A stretch of 64,000 nucleotides of DNA, taken from the NCBI RefSeq assembly GCF_036711975.1, contig NC_091972.1:13459001-13523000 (forward strand), given 5' to 3'. Origin of the DNA: Onthophagus taurus (taxonomy: Eukaryota; Arthropoda; Insecta; Coleoptera; Scarabaeidae). Position numbers and translations under genes: made by a program. Shown piece by piece: positions 12,766-24,429 of this stretch. The notes under the pieces are model-generated. The model was not told the DNA's origin, did not search any database, and saw only the letters and a program-made list of their open reading frames with translations. The number at the start of each line of letters is the position of its first letter. Position 1 is the first letter of the stretch.

Positions 12766-13029
12766 ATTTAATTGTTACACAATTCGTTTTTTGCAATCAC
12801 AAAATTTTAAAATTAGTAAAAAAAAATCGATCAAAACTTAAACGAAACGCTGTTTAACTAACAGTCAGTTAAACTGAAATAAACAAATAAAATGGTGGAC
12901 CCAGCGGACCACGCGATCCAGTTGGGAAGGGAAGTGGGGGCAAGTGGGGGAAACGCTACTAACGCCTTCAACGGTGAGAGGGAACACTACATTACGACAA
13001 CTTTTGGTATAGGAAGTTGCCACCCCCTG

Positions 13030-13037
13030 GAACCAAC
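13030..13037. repeat. P-element target site duplication, right copy (gaaccaac)
   Basis: Identical to 8833-8840. Removing the element and one copy restores a continuous MIF 5' flank. Confidence 0.93.
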
Positions 13038-13060
13038 TGAAGGTTAAATGGTTAAAACCA
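13038..13060 (-). promoter_or_regulatory. Possible initiator of MIF, now separated from its gene by the P element
   Basis: On the minus strand the right flank reads ...accttcagttggttc, containing TCAGTT, the arthropod initiator consensus. The target duplication begins at the G of this motif. In the empty allele, transcription would therefore start about 33 bp before the MIF ATG. This is inferred from the motif only. Confidence 0.35.
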
Positions 13061-13230
13061 AGTGAAGTTAGCTGAATTAAAAAACTTGGAAGTTGAACTG
13101 GTTGAGTCACAAGCGAAATTTTTAAAAGAAGATAAGATTAGCATTATATCGAAATGTGTTTGAATTCCAAAAATTCTTTAGGTATAATTTTAGGAATTAT
13201 AATAAAATGAAACGATATTTTAAAAAAACG

Positions 13231-13236
13231 TTTATT
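13231..13236 (-). terminator. torso polyadenylation signal AATAAA
   Basis: Minus-strand AATAAA about 60 bp after the torso stop codon. Confidence 0.6.
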
Positions 13237-13294
13237 GTAACTTAAAATAAAAACAGCAAAGAAAAAAATTAATAAATACTTCATATTTTATTCG

Positions 13295-16200
13295 TTATTT
13301 GTGAATGTTCCACCGTGGTTTAACGTATCTATCGACGAGTTTCGGTATTGTAAAGTCTTTGGCATTACTCGAATGCGTGTTATTAATATCTATACATGTA
13401 TTTAAATCTATGTGTAAGTATTCCATTTCATCCTCCATTAGTGCTTCAATTGAATGTCTTATTTCCGTAAAAGTAGGTCGATCTTTTGGGCTCATTCTCC
13501 AACAAGAACTCATTATATCATATCTAAATATAAAAAGATAATTAATTAAATAATTAATTATTAAATTATTAAGGATTACATTTCATTTCCACAATTGCTA
13601 GGACATTCCATTCGATATCCAGATTTTAATAATTTTAAAAGATGTTCAGTTTGTACTCCAGGATAAGGATTTCCACCCAAATTTATAATTTCCCATAGTA
13701 AAATACCAAAAGACCAAACATCACTTTGTGTGGTATATTGTTGGTGTGTTAAACATTCCAAGGCCATCCATCGAATTGGAAGTTTTCCACCCGCGGTTTT
13801 CCGATAAACATTGTCTACATAAACATCTCTACTTAATCCAAAATCCGATATTTTCACAGTTTTATCGTCACACACTAAAACATTACGAGCTGCTAAATCT
13901 CTATGCAAAATTTTTAAATTAGCCAAATATTCCATTCCAATAGCAATTTGTCTGGCAAACGATAAAAGTTCTTTTGGTTGGATAACCTCGTTTTCCATTT
14001 TTAACCGATCGAAATCGTAAATTCGATTTGAAACAGCCATATCTTGATTTAAATAATCCGAAGAACTGGAAGAAAAAATACTTTGATGATTATGTTTATT
14101 ACAAATTTATCGAAAAAACTTACAGATTTATGATTTTATTCCAAATCGATTTCAAGTAACTTTGAAGATCGCCTTTTGAACAATATTCAACAACTAATAA
14201 CGGACCGTAAGATTCTTTAAGACTAAATCCAATTAAAGAAACTAAATGGGGATGATTTCCGACGGTTTTCATTATTTCTAATTCTTGTTGGAATTGACGC
14301 AGTTCATCAAATGTTGGGGCATCTGAAATTAATTTTAATGTTTTGTATATACAATGGTTTTTAAGTGAATATCTTTTATTTTAAAAAATAGATTTACATT
14401 TTCAAACTGGTCGAATTGTGTTAAAATGTATTAAGCAAATTAAACCCGAATATGTAAGAATTAAAAATAAAATTTACAATGAAATCATATTAAAACGGGA
14501 TAAATAGGATAAAACGTGTTTAAAAGACGTTGGGTTGGGTTAATTTGGCAGAAAAACGTGACAAAGCAAGATTCTTTTAATTAAAAAGGCGATACAGTTG
14601 AAGTGGTATCTGTAAGGTCTTTTATTTCATTAATGCTTTTTCTCTGCCGATGTGCAGAAAAACACAAGGATAAGAAAAGATAAATTGGAAAATGCAATCT
14701 TGGTAGTAGCCCATCTGTAGAACATATACTAAGTTTTGCCAAAAGAAAAAAAATCTCAACAGATTGACATCAAACCTTATTGAACTTATAAGAACCTGAA
14801 AAACCATTAAGAGAAGATTAATGAAGAGATTATCGGCGTTCTGATACTTTTAGCCATTCTTTGGCTATTCTCCACTAATATTATTTTCACTCCGAGTAGG
14901 TGAACTTATTCTTACTGTCTGAGGCTATCAAGGGTGTTGATACAGATGGCATTACTATCTGAGGTTGCTCTAGACAAATGGCACGTATTGGCCGAAAGAA
15001 CTACTTATGGCTATTGTTATCCCACTCAGACAACATATCCGAAATAGTTTTTCTGTAATATGTCCGAATCCAGAGATCTACCATTAACAACTATTAAATT
15101 CATCTAATTTTCATTCTTTCGTATATTTCTCGATATTTATGTATTTGAGAGTAAAAGTGAAAGAGAGCAATATTGTTTAGAGTAAAATTTACTATAACTT
15201 TTGCCCTAAGTTTTTCTGTAATATGTCGGAATCTCGTGTTTTACCATTAACATTTTGTTAATTCATCCAATTCCATATTATCGCATGTTTCTCAATATTC
15301 ATGCATCTGAGAGCAAAAGTGGAAAAGAACAATATTGCATAGAATAAAATTTACTACAATCTTTGCTGTAAAACTTTTTCATCAACATGCTAAAATCATC
15401 TCATGCTAAATCGTAAGATTAACTTTGGTGTTCAATTTTTATAAAGTATGCTTTATACAGGGAGCTTCTGCAAGTCGTGGCATAATTTTAATCACAAATA
15501 CTGAAGTGAAAATGAAAATATTTTCAATATGATTTGGCTTAGAAAGACTAAATTTGGCTAAAAGTGAACACCTGTATAGTATTGATCCCGTCTTTGCATA
15601 TTTCTCATGATAACATTGCACTGTTTGCCAAATTTTATCTTTCTAAGACAAACCATATTGAAAATATTTAAGAAAATGTCTATAAATTTCTTAACTTTGA
15701 TGGCCTCTATCTTCGTCGGGTTTAGACCAAAAATTTTTACACAAATCGTCATCCTTTTAACTTACTGCCACGACTTACAGAAACATTTGCATTGAAATCG
15801 TTTGTTTTAATATTTTTTTTCAAAATTTGCAATTCACTAAAATATTGAAAAATTAAAATGTTCATTTTTATCAAGAAAAATATGACGAAGAATTTAAAAT
15901 ATTTAACAATAACAAATGCTGCATTTTACAAAACTATTTAGTTGCGGCAAAGTAGAAAAATAACCTGATGTATCAAGATAAAGTTGAATTAATCAATTTA
16001 ACTACGCAATTAAACTATTAACGAATATTTACATATTTCGAGAATAATTTCAACACTTCATCTGCTTGGAAATTGATAACTATAAAAAACGTAGACTAGT
16101 AATTGATATAAACTTGATATGTGAACCTATAATTAAAATTAGCCATGAATTTAACACAAACTCAACTTTTTTAATGTATTAATTAATTGTATTGCTTACT

Positions 16201-17713
16201 TTTCAACATCTTCACGGCTACCTCAAATTGTTGCTCGTCCTTTTTCAACCAACCATAACGAACAATACCGAAAGCACCTTGACCAACAACCGCTTCCAAA
16301 GTAATATCTTTCGGGTTCACCTCCCATTCGTCACCCAAATAGCCTTGCATTTCAAAATTACAAATCGTTTCACTTACGTAAGATGGATTTTTTGTAGTTA
16401 TTTTTAAATGCTAAACTCAAAAAATTCATGGATAAACTCAAAAATCTTCAAATCAAAAAAAAATTACCTTAAAATATTGTGGTCTTTGTAGTGCTAAATC
16501 TCTTCTTTGCTTATATCGCATCCAAAACATTTTTGCAGCTATTGTTGTACAAACAGCAATCGTTACGCTTAAGATAACAAAAACGATGATTAAATAGTAA
16601 CTTGTTCCTGTTAATTTGTGATGTGCTTGTTTGATTTCACCACTAAAGCTAGCTACTTTACTGCTTCCTTTTTGTGACCAAGCAGTTATAAAAACGTGGT
16701 AAAAATAATTAATGTGGACGTTTTGTAATAAAACTGACGTTTCATTCTATTAAAAAACACAACATTAAAATAATCTACAAAGATATAAATCCAATAACCT
16801 ACCCCACTTATATTTAAAGTCATTTTAGATTCGTTTAACCCATCAAAAGAAACTTCATAATGATCTGGTAAAAGACTAGGTTTGGCCCAAGATATATTTA
16901 AATTGAAAAGTGAATAATTTTCGACTCTGTTAATATAAATTTCGTCGACTTTTATGTTTGTTGGGGGATCAGGTGCTGAAAAAAAAAGTAATTAGAATAT
17001 ATTCTTCAGAAATTCTTGTATAACTTACGGCATATTGATAAATTTTTATGTAAATGTAAACAACTCGGTGTTTCGAAAGTGATAGGTAAACTTTCGCTTT
17101 CTTTAGAAATATCTTTAGACGTCGCTTTGATTCGAATCGTATAATTTTGACTATAATCTAATTGAGGAATTGTAAATCGAAATAACGAATTTATCTGGAA
17201 TAATTAAATTCAATTTAATTAATTTTTTTTTAAATCAATTAACGCTTACATCTTCAATTCTTCCTTCTTCAACATTTAAATCTTTAAGGTAAACGTAAGA
17301 ATAGTAACAAGATAAATCTTGGGCAGGTTCAAACTCGACCAATGCATCGACACCTTTATGACTAGCAACAAATTTATCTAATTTAATCTTTTCAACGGGC
17401 ATAGGAACGTCGTCATTGGAACTTGTCCGGCAAGAAATGCAAATGTGAGGTTGAAGAACTTTACCAGTATCGGTTATTAACCAAGTTCTAACATGATAAC
17501 GAGTAGCGCTTTTAAGATTTTTAATTAAAAATCTTTTCGATTGTTTCATAGTTCCATTTTGGGCAAACCGCCATTTAGAATCATTGAAATTGGCGATTTC
17601 AGAAACGAACGTAAATTTTTCTACAGTTTCACCTCCTAACTGAAACGCTAAACTATCGTTATCTCTGCATAGTAACGTTTGGAATGTGCTGTATTTTTTT
17701 GTCGTCGTTGTGC
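13295..17713 (-). CDS. tor: Torso receptor tyrosine kinase (5' exons incomplete)
   Basis: Receptor that activates Ras-MAPK in terminal patterning and, in other insects, responds to prothoracicotropic hormone (family knowledge). Exons 17250-17713, 17029-17194, 16803-16975, 16468-16746, 16200-16410, 14124-14322, 13580-14065 and 13295-13523 join in frame to 734 residues. The ectodomain has two fibronectin-III-like regions; the junction [19 protein letters not shown] and the following [17 protein letters not shown] match the Torso pattern. A membrane helix lies at about residues 315-339 ([20 protein letters not shown]). The kinase shows [15 protein letters not shown], a short insert, [17 protein letters not shown], paired activation-loop tyrosines (VYVDNVY) and SDVWSFG. 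Its insert is much shorter than in Drosophila. The signal peptide and first ectodomain exon are not located. Confidence 0.9.
15046..15400. repeat. Tandem repeat, ~163-bp unit, two full copies plus a partial third
   Basis: Copy 1 begins agtttttctgtaatatgtcc (15046) and copy 2 agtttttctgtaatatgtcg (15209). The two are similar throughout, for example gagagtaaaagtg against gagagcaaaagtg. A third, weaker start is visible near 15368. Confidence 0.8.
15461..15785. mobile_element. Foldback/MITE element, ~325 bp
   Basis: The left end gcttctgcaagtcgtggca is matched by the complement of the right end (tgccacgacttacagaaac). Further inverted homology lies inside, where the left half cttagaaagactaaatttgg pairs with the complement of ccaaattttatctttctaag. 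It has no coding capacity. Overlapping small ORFs on both strands are by-products of the inverted structure. Confidence 0.65.
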
Positions 17714-17895
17714 CTATAAAGTGTTTTAAAAATATGTAGATAAATTTATTTCTAATTTTTGTTGAGGTTGTAGTAATGATTTAATTTTAAATAATGGTAT
17801 TTTTTACTATTCACATAGCGCTGAGAACGTAAATTACTATAAATAAATTAAATAAACTTTCCTTCATTAAAATATAAACGAATAGGAATCAATGT

Positions 17896-18430
17896 TTGGA
17901 CAAAATAATTCAAAGCGTCAACGAAGTCAAGGGCGGATACACCATGGGACAGAAATCCTTGAGAATCTCATGTTATGTAGATGATGGCGGAAAACGAGAA
18001 CGACTTACAGTGAATGCTATACCGATTCCAACCTACAGTGAAAGGACTAAACATAGAGATATCCAAGGAAAAAACTGAAACAATGATGATATCGAAAGAG
18101 CCTGTCAGGTGCAAATCGTTCCATTAGACGATTAGACAGAGCCTGTTCTGTAGGTATCTGGGCGTTGACATTTCTAGCTGCAGAAATTTGCATCAGGAAG
18201 TTGCACAAGTCTACAAAGGCTTCAGAATAATTGAATATCTAACAGACATCGTTTGGGGGAACAGAGAAAATAGCCAACGAAAACAAAGAAGTTCTTAGGA
18301 GAGTCACCGTTGCTAATTATAGCTTGCTTTGCACTATCAGACATACAAAGACCAGAAACCGTTCACCGTAACAATAAACTTAGAGTATATAAGACAATTA
18401 TAAGACCTATGGTGTAGGACATGTTAACAG
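17896..18430 (+). pseudogene. Non-LTR reverse transcriptase fragment (palm to thumb), degenerate
   Basis: Reads MDKIIQSVNEVKGGYTMGQ, then ISCYVDDGG, the decayed YADD catalytic box. After frameshifts come YLGVDISSCRNLHQEV-like and KLRVYKTIIRP-like pieces. This order is that of the reverse transcriptase region of insect non-LTR elements. Several stops; not functional. It lies in the large torso intron. Confidence 0.78.
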
Positions 18431-18619
18431 AGTAGAAAAAGGGAGACTAACAAAGAAAACTATCAACGCTGGAATGACTTGAAAAACACTGCAGGGGAGC
18501 AAAAAAAGAAGCCACTTCAAAAAAAGGAACCATTCAATATTATTAGGCAACCGAATTTCTTGTTTTACTTCATAAATTCAATAGTAAATGTGCTGCCTTG
18601 CTTAAGTTTTCAGAGAATA

Positions 18620-19215
18620 TTGTTGTTGGGTTAGGTTGGGTTCCCCTCAGGAGCCTAGTAAGTAACTAGTTACGGGTTTAGCAAACCCCGAGGATATCTG
18701 AACTGAAGGAGCACACCTCGATAAAAAAACACGGACTCCCTCCCTAGAGTACAGGTGAAAAGAAAAGATATCCAGAACTGACACGGCACCGCGAGTGAAG
18801 CGTTTTTAGTGTTTTCAGTGTAGCGTATTGTTAAGATCGACACAGGGAAGATGAGCTAAAGAGTCCCCGCAACCTTATTGTTGCTTCTGCCAGAAGGGGC
18901 GTTGGCTGATGTGAGCTTTGTTCTGCCGAAGGGGAGTCTCCGTCGTGATCAGATACTAGCCCTTTCGAGACCTTGATCGTGTAGTCAATTGCGGGAGGGG
19001 TCGGGACCTCCACTGATGCGACGAGCCTACCGTCCTAGTTCGGGTAGGCAAAGCGGTGATCGAGCCTTGGGGAGCTGAGGTAGTGGAAAATTTCTTCGAG
19101 GATATACCCTTGCCTGATCTACATCCAGCCCTCTACTTAATCCATAATACGCTGGTGGAATAGGAAGTATGGATACTGAAGGATGCACAGACAAGGGGAA
19201 CGATAAGGACACACT
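18620..19215. other. GC-richer segment starting with a gttgggttaggttgggtt run, unidentified
   Basis: Base composition differs sharply from the AT-rich surroundings and begins after a short TTGGG/TTAGG-like run. It has no intact ORF. It may be an untranslated part of a retrotransposon, but no diagnostic motif is visible. Confidence 0.35.
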
Positions 19216-21656
19216 TTTCTTAAATATTATAAACAGAAAGGAACTTAATTATTAACATTAGTTACATATCTTATATGTATATGAAGTGGGAAACTTGCAT
19301 CAGACTCTTTACAAATCTTTAAAGGATTTCGATTTTATAACGAATTTCAACCACGATTGTTATGTTCGGGTGATCATTCATACAAGCGAAGTGATGACAG
19401 TATATGACATAGTTGGCCTATCCAATAGCTTGTAGACCCACCCTATACAATGATACAGTAATTTAATGTTGAGTGAATAAGTACAAAATCAGAAAATGTT
19501 TCTTTAATATGAACTTCGAGAAAGCTCACTGTTATACCTAGTAATATACCTCTTTGGAGATTATCTAGAAGAAAGCTTTCGACCTATGATTTGAAAGCAC
19601 ATTTCAAATACAAATTTCCAATGCATGGTGCCGATCGTAAGCGAACCAGATACAATTGAAGTACAAAAAAAAACCGAGGTTCAATTTGATTTCGAATGGT
19701 CTACTTAAACAACTACCAAAAAAGGCAGTCGTGATTAACATATCTGAATAATGCCACCTTTAAGCCAAAATGCACCCCAGCTCTCAGAATAACAGCACAG
19801 GTCAACATGATACCTAAATCAGACAAATCGCCAAATAATGTTACCTCATGAAAATTTTTCTAAGCGATACTCAACCATCCAATAAGTACATAGAGTCTCT
19901 AATATTGTTGAAAGGACTCTAGGGGCCGGTTCAAATAAACAGTCGCAAAATAAACTCGGCATAAGCATTGCACGTCGCGTCCTTATTTTACCTACATAAA
20001 GAAATAAAGACTTTTCCCCTCTCTGTCCGCATGGCTCCGACGTTTGCAATCTCAGTTAAAAATATTGCAAACGCATCATTTAAGAGTGAGCATCTATGGG
20101 AGTTAATTGCATTAGTTAACACTTAAAACAACTTAGTTAACCGTAAGTCCTAGACGAAAACTGATTGAGTGAATTAGGTGTAATTCTCAGAGGTCCAACC
20201 TTAATGGAATCGCTACAATAATTTGCGGCGATGTCCGAATCTTCCTCTTGAAAATTTTGAATGGAGGAACTTCCTTCCCATGAAGCACGGTGAAGTGAAT
20301 TTCAACCCACCATCTTCGACTGTCATTCAAAAATAAGTCAGTACTGGGACATATCGGGATCCAGCTAAAATAAATTATTACTGAACCCAGCCGTTGTTGA
20401 GGCAATGCAATTTTGCACAATGCTGTTTATACCATAGTGATGATATTCAAGCTACTAGTGCGGTGGATCTTAAGATGTATTAGACGAAAGCTGCACACCA
20501 CCCTCGATTTTTACAAAAGTCGCAAGTGCAGGAATAAGAATGATGTACGGCCACTGGATTGAGACGATATGATGTTAATTGTTATTTAAATAAAACTTCG
20601 CAACCTGGCTATACAATAGTTACTTATATGCCAAAATCACGAAGTTTTATTTCCCTAACGAATAAAATTGGGATTCGATCTTCCCCAGCTGGCACAAAGA
20701 CTTATTACCACACTAACTGTGTTCGACCAAGCATTTCCACCATGCCGCAGTTTAATAAGAATTAATATTCTTCCTGATGCTACGAATCATGGCACAGTCA
20801 TGAGTTTAAGGGATCATTCCCAACACTGTTTGTACCAATGATTTAACATATATCCTAGTTTTGCAATAATTCCTTTTGTTGGAGTTTTTCAAAACGTAAT
20901 TGTTATTTTATGTCATTAGTAATTCCAAGAGAAATGCTACGAAAAAACCGCTTTGAAATTCGATTTGGAAATGAAACCCATTTGATTACCATCCAACGAC
21001 TCCATCACAACATCAACAAAAAGTGTTCCACAAAACAAACTTGTATAACTTCAGATGAATTGATTCAGAACATTTTGATATTACTAAGACAATATCACAC
21101 CAAGAGGATTGCGATTAGTCACAGCAAGTCTTATAATATTTTTATCATCAACTCCCTGCCACCAAGCTGAAATTAAAAATTCCTATACAACAATTTGCGA
21201 CGAAATTTTATGCTCAGAAGTAATCATTCCAACTATCAAAATGTCTTAACACACTTTTAGACTTTTGGTGCATTCAACTTGTTGTGGCTGAAGGTGCTGT
21301 TGTGGGGCTATTTTTAATCAGAAAACATACCCTGAACTATTTTTAAGCAATTTTAGTTTATTATATCAATGAATGATGTACTTTTTTGACTTTTTTTCGG
21401 CTTTTTTGGAAATCGTGAGCCATTTTGTTATGCGTATTCAGTTGCTTCATCAGTGTTTGCTTCCAATGCATCAATTAGTTTAGATAAAGAGATTGTGTTG
21501 GTGAATGTTGGTTTTGCCAAAGTTTTTATATAAGTTAATAAAATAAAAATTGTTTTTTGGCAACAATAAATAACTAATAATTTATTTACCACATCAATAA
21601 TAATAAACAACCTCAACAAAAAATAAAAAAAGTTAAAAAAAAATTAGAATACCAAC
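19216..21656. other. Gene-free part of the torso intron
   Basis: AT-rich sequence with scattered short ORFs that show no recognisable motif. I see no clear repeat structure here. Confidence 0.5.
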
Positions 21657-21705
21657 CTTCAACAGCGATAGGTTTTTGAATACAGGTAGATCGGTTCAGA
21701 GACTC
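21657..21705 (-). CDS. tor: Candidate upstream exon of torso (49 nt)
   Basis: A 49-nt open segment bounded by ttctttttttag-type acceptor context and a GTTGGT donor. It encodes ESLNRSTCIQKPIAVE and ends with the one-base phase needed by the next exon at 17713 (giving G then TTTTKKY). Its Cys lies where the Torso ectodomain carries N-terminal cysteines. Support is splice phase and position only; no second species can be compared here. The first, signal-peptide exon would lie further to the right and was not found. Confidence 0.42.
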
Positions 21706-21979
21706 CTAAAAAAGAACATTTCGAATAATCGCCGACTTAAAAATTATACTAGGTAATCTTTTTCTTATTTTGTTTGAATATTTTAATCCTAAATCAGTAC
21801 AATAACCTAAAATGATTTTTTGATATTTATTTTTGTCTCCTTTTTTCTATACCCAAAAAACTGGAACTTAACTGGAAAGAATTTAACATCTCGGGTTCAA
21901 GATTCTCAAAATCGGTGAAGGTCTAGATTAAGTTAGCCGGCTTTGGCAGGTAAATCTTGTAAATGTGCCGAAGGATATC

Positions 21980-22171
21980 TTAGTATCGACGTGGAGAAGT
22001 TGACCGCGGAAGCGATCGCATAAATTTGTCTACATTGTCTGGGTCTGGTGCATAAATGAATAGGTAATTACAACTGGATGGAATTGCTAATGGGTGCTCT
22101 ATGGTAAATGGTAAACTAGCGGGATTTTGCTTGTTGTTACAAAAACAGTATTGATATGATTTCGATGACAT
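21980..22171 (-). other. Short ORF of unknown nature upstream of torso
   Basis: A 63-residue open frame beginning MSSKSYQYCFCNNK with four cysteines and no signal peptide. It could be part of the torso N-terminus, but I see no good acceptor in front of it and the splice phases are ambiguous. Confidence 0.2.
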
Positions 22172-22199
22172 TTCAAAAAAACAATTTTAAAACTTAGTA

Positions 22200-23760
22200 A
22201 CTTAAATTAGAAAGTTTCTTTTTCGGTTTTATTTAAAATTAATAAAGAAAAATACGAAAACAATTTTTAAATTCTTAAAATCGATTTGTTATAAATAACC
22301 ACAAACAACATAACCGACGTTAAAGTGCATACAGTTTTTCTAATAATTAACTTCAAACCGGTTAAAAATATAAATTAAGTTATTTTTTTTGCGACTTCTA
22401 ATAAATTAGCAACTAGACTATGATAATTTTCATCTGATAAATCAATTTACAATTTAACTTGCTTATTTAATTATAATTTATATGTAATTACACGATATGT
22501 ATACCTATTGAAATGAAAATGTAACGATTTCTCTTAGTTCTATCCCAAAGATTTCACACTTTCTCCTTTTAACATGTTTTTCTATAAATTTTAATTTAAA
22601 GGCGTATAATAATGATCATAACAGAATAATTTCACACATAAAGTTCCGGTGAATTATCATTATTCAACTACGCATCAGTGACAATAGAAAAGTATAATAG
22701 CAAGAAATTACCAATTATAATTTGAAATAGATTTCGAGAATTTACGCAAATCAAAAATCAACATTAATAAACTATCGATCATATATCATTGAAAATAATT
22801 TCTCAAGCATCAATTATTATTGCACTTTATAATTGCGGTTGGCCAATTATGAAACTCTTACCACTTTCGCCAGTTCGGAACAAATCACAAATTGCGTCTT
22901 CGGATCCAAATCATCATATTCGGTTACATTTGAAAAAGAAAAATTCACGAATAAACACAAAACATAAAAAATTAATAAAACGTATTTGTGTAGCATTGTA
23001 AATTACATCGTATAACTTGGAGAATTATTTTAGAAGAAAAATTGAAAATATAACGAGTAGAAACGCGCGGTTGAAGAATTCAAAACAAACTGGCTAAAAC
23101 CCGCGAAAACTGATAAGGTGACTCTATTAGTTGAAATAAAAAAAAATAGTGGGGATAGTGAGGGGATACCGACTGGGGCTGTTTGTTGCATCGGCATTTT
23201 TTAAACAACCTATGTAATTTGAGTAATTACGAAAAAAATTATTAGACACCTTGTGGTAGTAAACAAAAATTATGACCCTGCGTTAACAAGATGTCATCGT
23301 AATTTGATTAAAAATAACAATGTAATTGACATCTATTTAAACGATTAGGTGCGAAATTGTTAAAAAATAAACCAAGTTAGATGTAATTATTATATAGTAG
23401 TAACCCAGGATTAACTAATTTGGCTTAGATCAAACTAATATATCTTAAATTAAATATGACCACGAATATATAAGAATAACATAAAATATCAAAAAGATCG
23501 TCTTGAAATAAGAAACGAAAAAATCATCAAATTCATTTCATTTTACTTTACACATGTCAAGGTCACACGTTCTGTCACAACTAATCAAACTACATAGTTT
23601 ATTTTATAAAATAATAATTTATTGCATATCAGAGATTTTCCATTATTATTTTTACAACAAATTTATAGTAAAGTTTAATGTGTGAATTTTGAAATCGGTT
23701 CATTTAACGAAATTGAATTTTTAGATATTAAAACAGTACAAAAACTTACATAATACTTAA
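22200..23760. other. Gene-free AT-rich stretch between torso and OST4
   Basis: Very AT-rich, with no conserved motif, repeat or sizeable ORF that I can support. Confidence 0.5.
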
Positions 23761-23779
23761 CATCTAATTCTTTATTCTG

Positions 23780-23884
23780 TTACTTGGTATAAACTGCGTT
23801 TATATAATGGTATAAAACGACTAATAAGAAGAGTGTAACACCCAGGAAATTTGCTAACAGGGCTAAATGTACATCTGTGATCAT
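23780..23884 (-). CDS. Ost4: OST4, small subunit of the oligosaccharyltransferase complex
   Basis: A 34-residue single-pass ER membrane protein that stabilises the catalytic subunit during N-glycosylation (family knowledge). The product reads [19 protein letters not shown] followed by [15 protein letters not shown]. Animal OST4 proteins share the MITDVQLA start, the LLVVLYHY segment and a length of about 35-40. The whole coding sequence is in one exon that begins one base before the ATG, right after a tttgatttcag acceptor, so a 5' non-coding exon must lie upstream on the right. An AATAAA (23771-23776) overlaps the region just after the stop. The gene is too short for a typical ORF screen. Confidence 0.93.
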   Translation of the reverse strand: MITDVHLALLANFLGVTLFLLVVLYHYINAVYTK

Positions 23885-24429
23885 CCTGAAATCAAAAAAA
23901 TATTATATATCAGTAAAATTATTTTTTAATTCGATAAATGTGTTGAATGTTTACATAAAAATATATTTAAATCATATACAACTATAATTATGGAACAGTA
24001 TGCAGAAATGCCCGATTCAACACGATTCTAAACAAGTTGCTATTAACACATTGAGTTGCAAATCTTTACAGAAATGATGAATAAGTAGAAATAATTGTCT
24101 CCTAGGTGAATGACAGGGAATGTGTTAGGAAAGTTCTCTGTGTATCAGTAATAATTTAGTTGCAAAAATATTAGTTAGAAGTTTAAACACATTGATAAAT
24201 TGCGGCTCTGGATTATTTGAATTATGCCTCAAAGGAATGCAATAGAGTTATTATTATGTGCTTTAGATACTGCAACGATTTTTGTCATCGAGTCATGTAG
24301 AAAGGTTCTCGCAAATAGAGAACAAATTTATTCACGCGCAATAATCAAGCCTATAGATATGAACATGGCTGCAGTAGATTTAGGATATCGGTTACAACAT
24401 CAATTGCAGTACTTTCCGTTGATGATAAT

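Larger units (their letters stand above)
8841..13029 (-). mobile_element. Complete P element, 4189 bp, apparently autonomous
   Basis: The element starts caggggacgg and ends ccccctg, flanked on both sides by the identical octamer gaaccaac. The ends are long imperfect inverted repeats (about 80 bp). A 15-bp perfect block (atgtagtgttccctc, 8874-8888, against the complement of 12978-12992) sits inside a wider region of roughly 70-80 per cent identity. Inside is one minus-strand gene with five exons and no disabling change, plus a 33-bp minisatellite in its 3' region. THAP and P-type catalytic motifs, 8-bp duplication and a CA terminus all agree with the P superfamily. The duplication is perfect, so insertion is either recent or not yet decayed, although the two inverted ends have diverged from each other. 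Confidence 0.93.
14323..16199. other. torso kinase-domain intron with repeats
   Basis: A 1.9-kb intron of torso. It contains a ~163-bp tandem duplication (15046-15400) and a foldback element (15461-15785). The remainder (14400-15040 and 15800-16190) is AT-rich with no coding signal I recognise. Confidence 0.7.

Noticed and set aside
12865..13110. 81-codon minus-strand ORF across the right P end
   Set aside because: Spans the element boundary and inverted repeat; no conserved motif.
15439..15795. Three overlapping ~60-codon ORFs on both strands
   Set aside because: Explained by the inverted halves of a foldback element.
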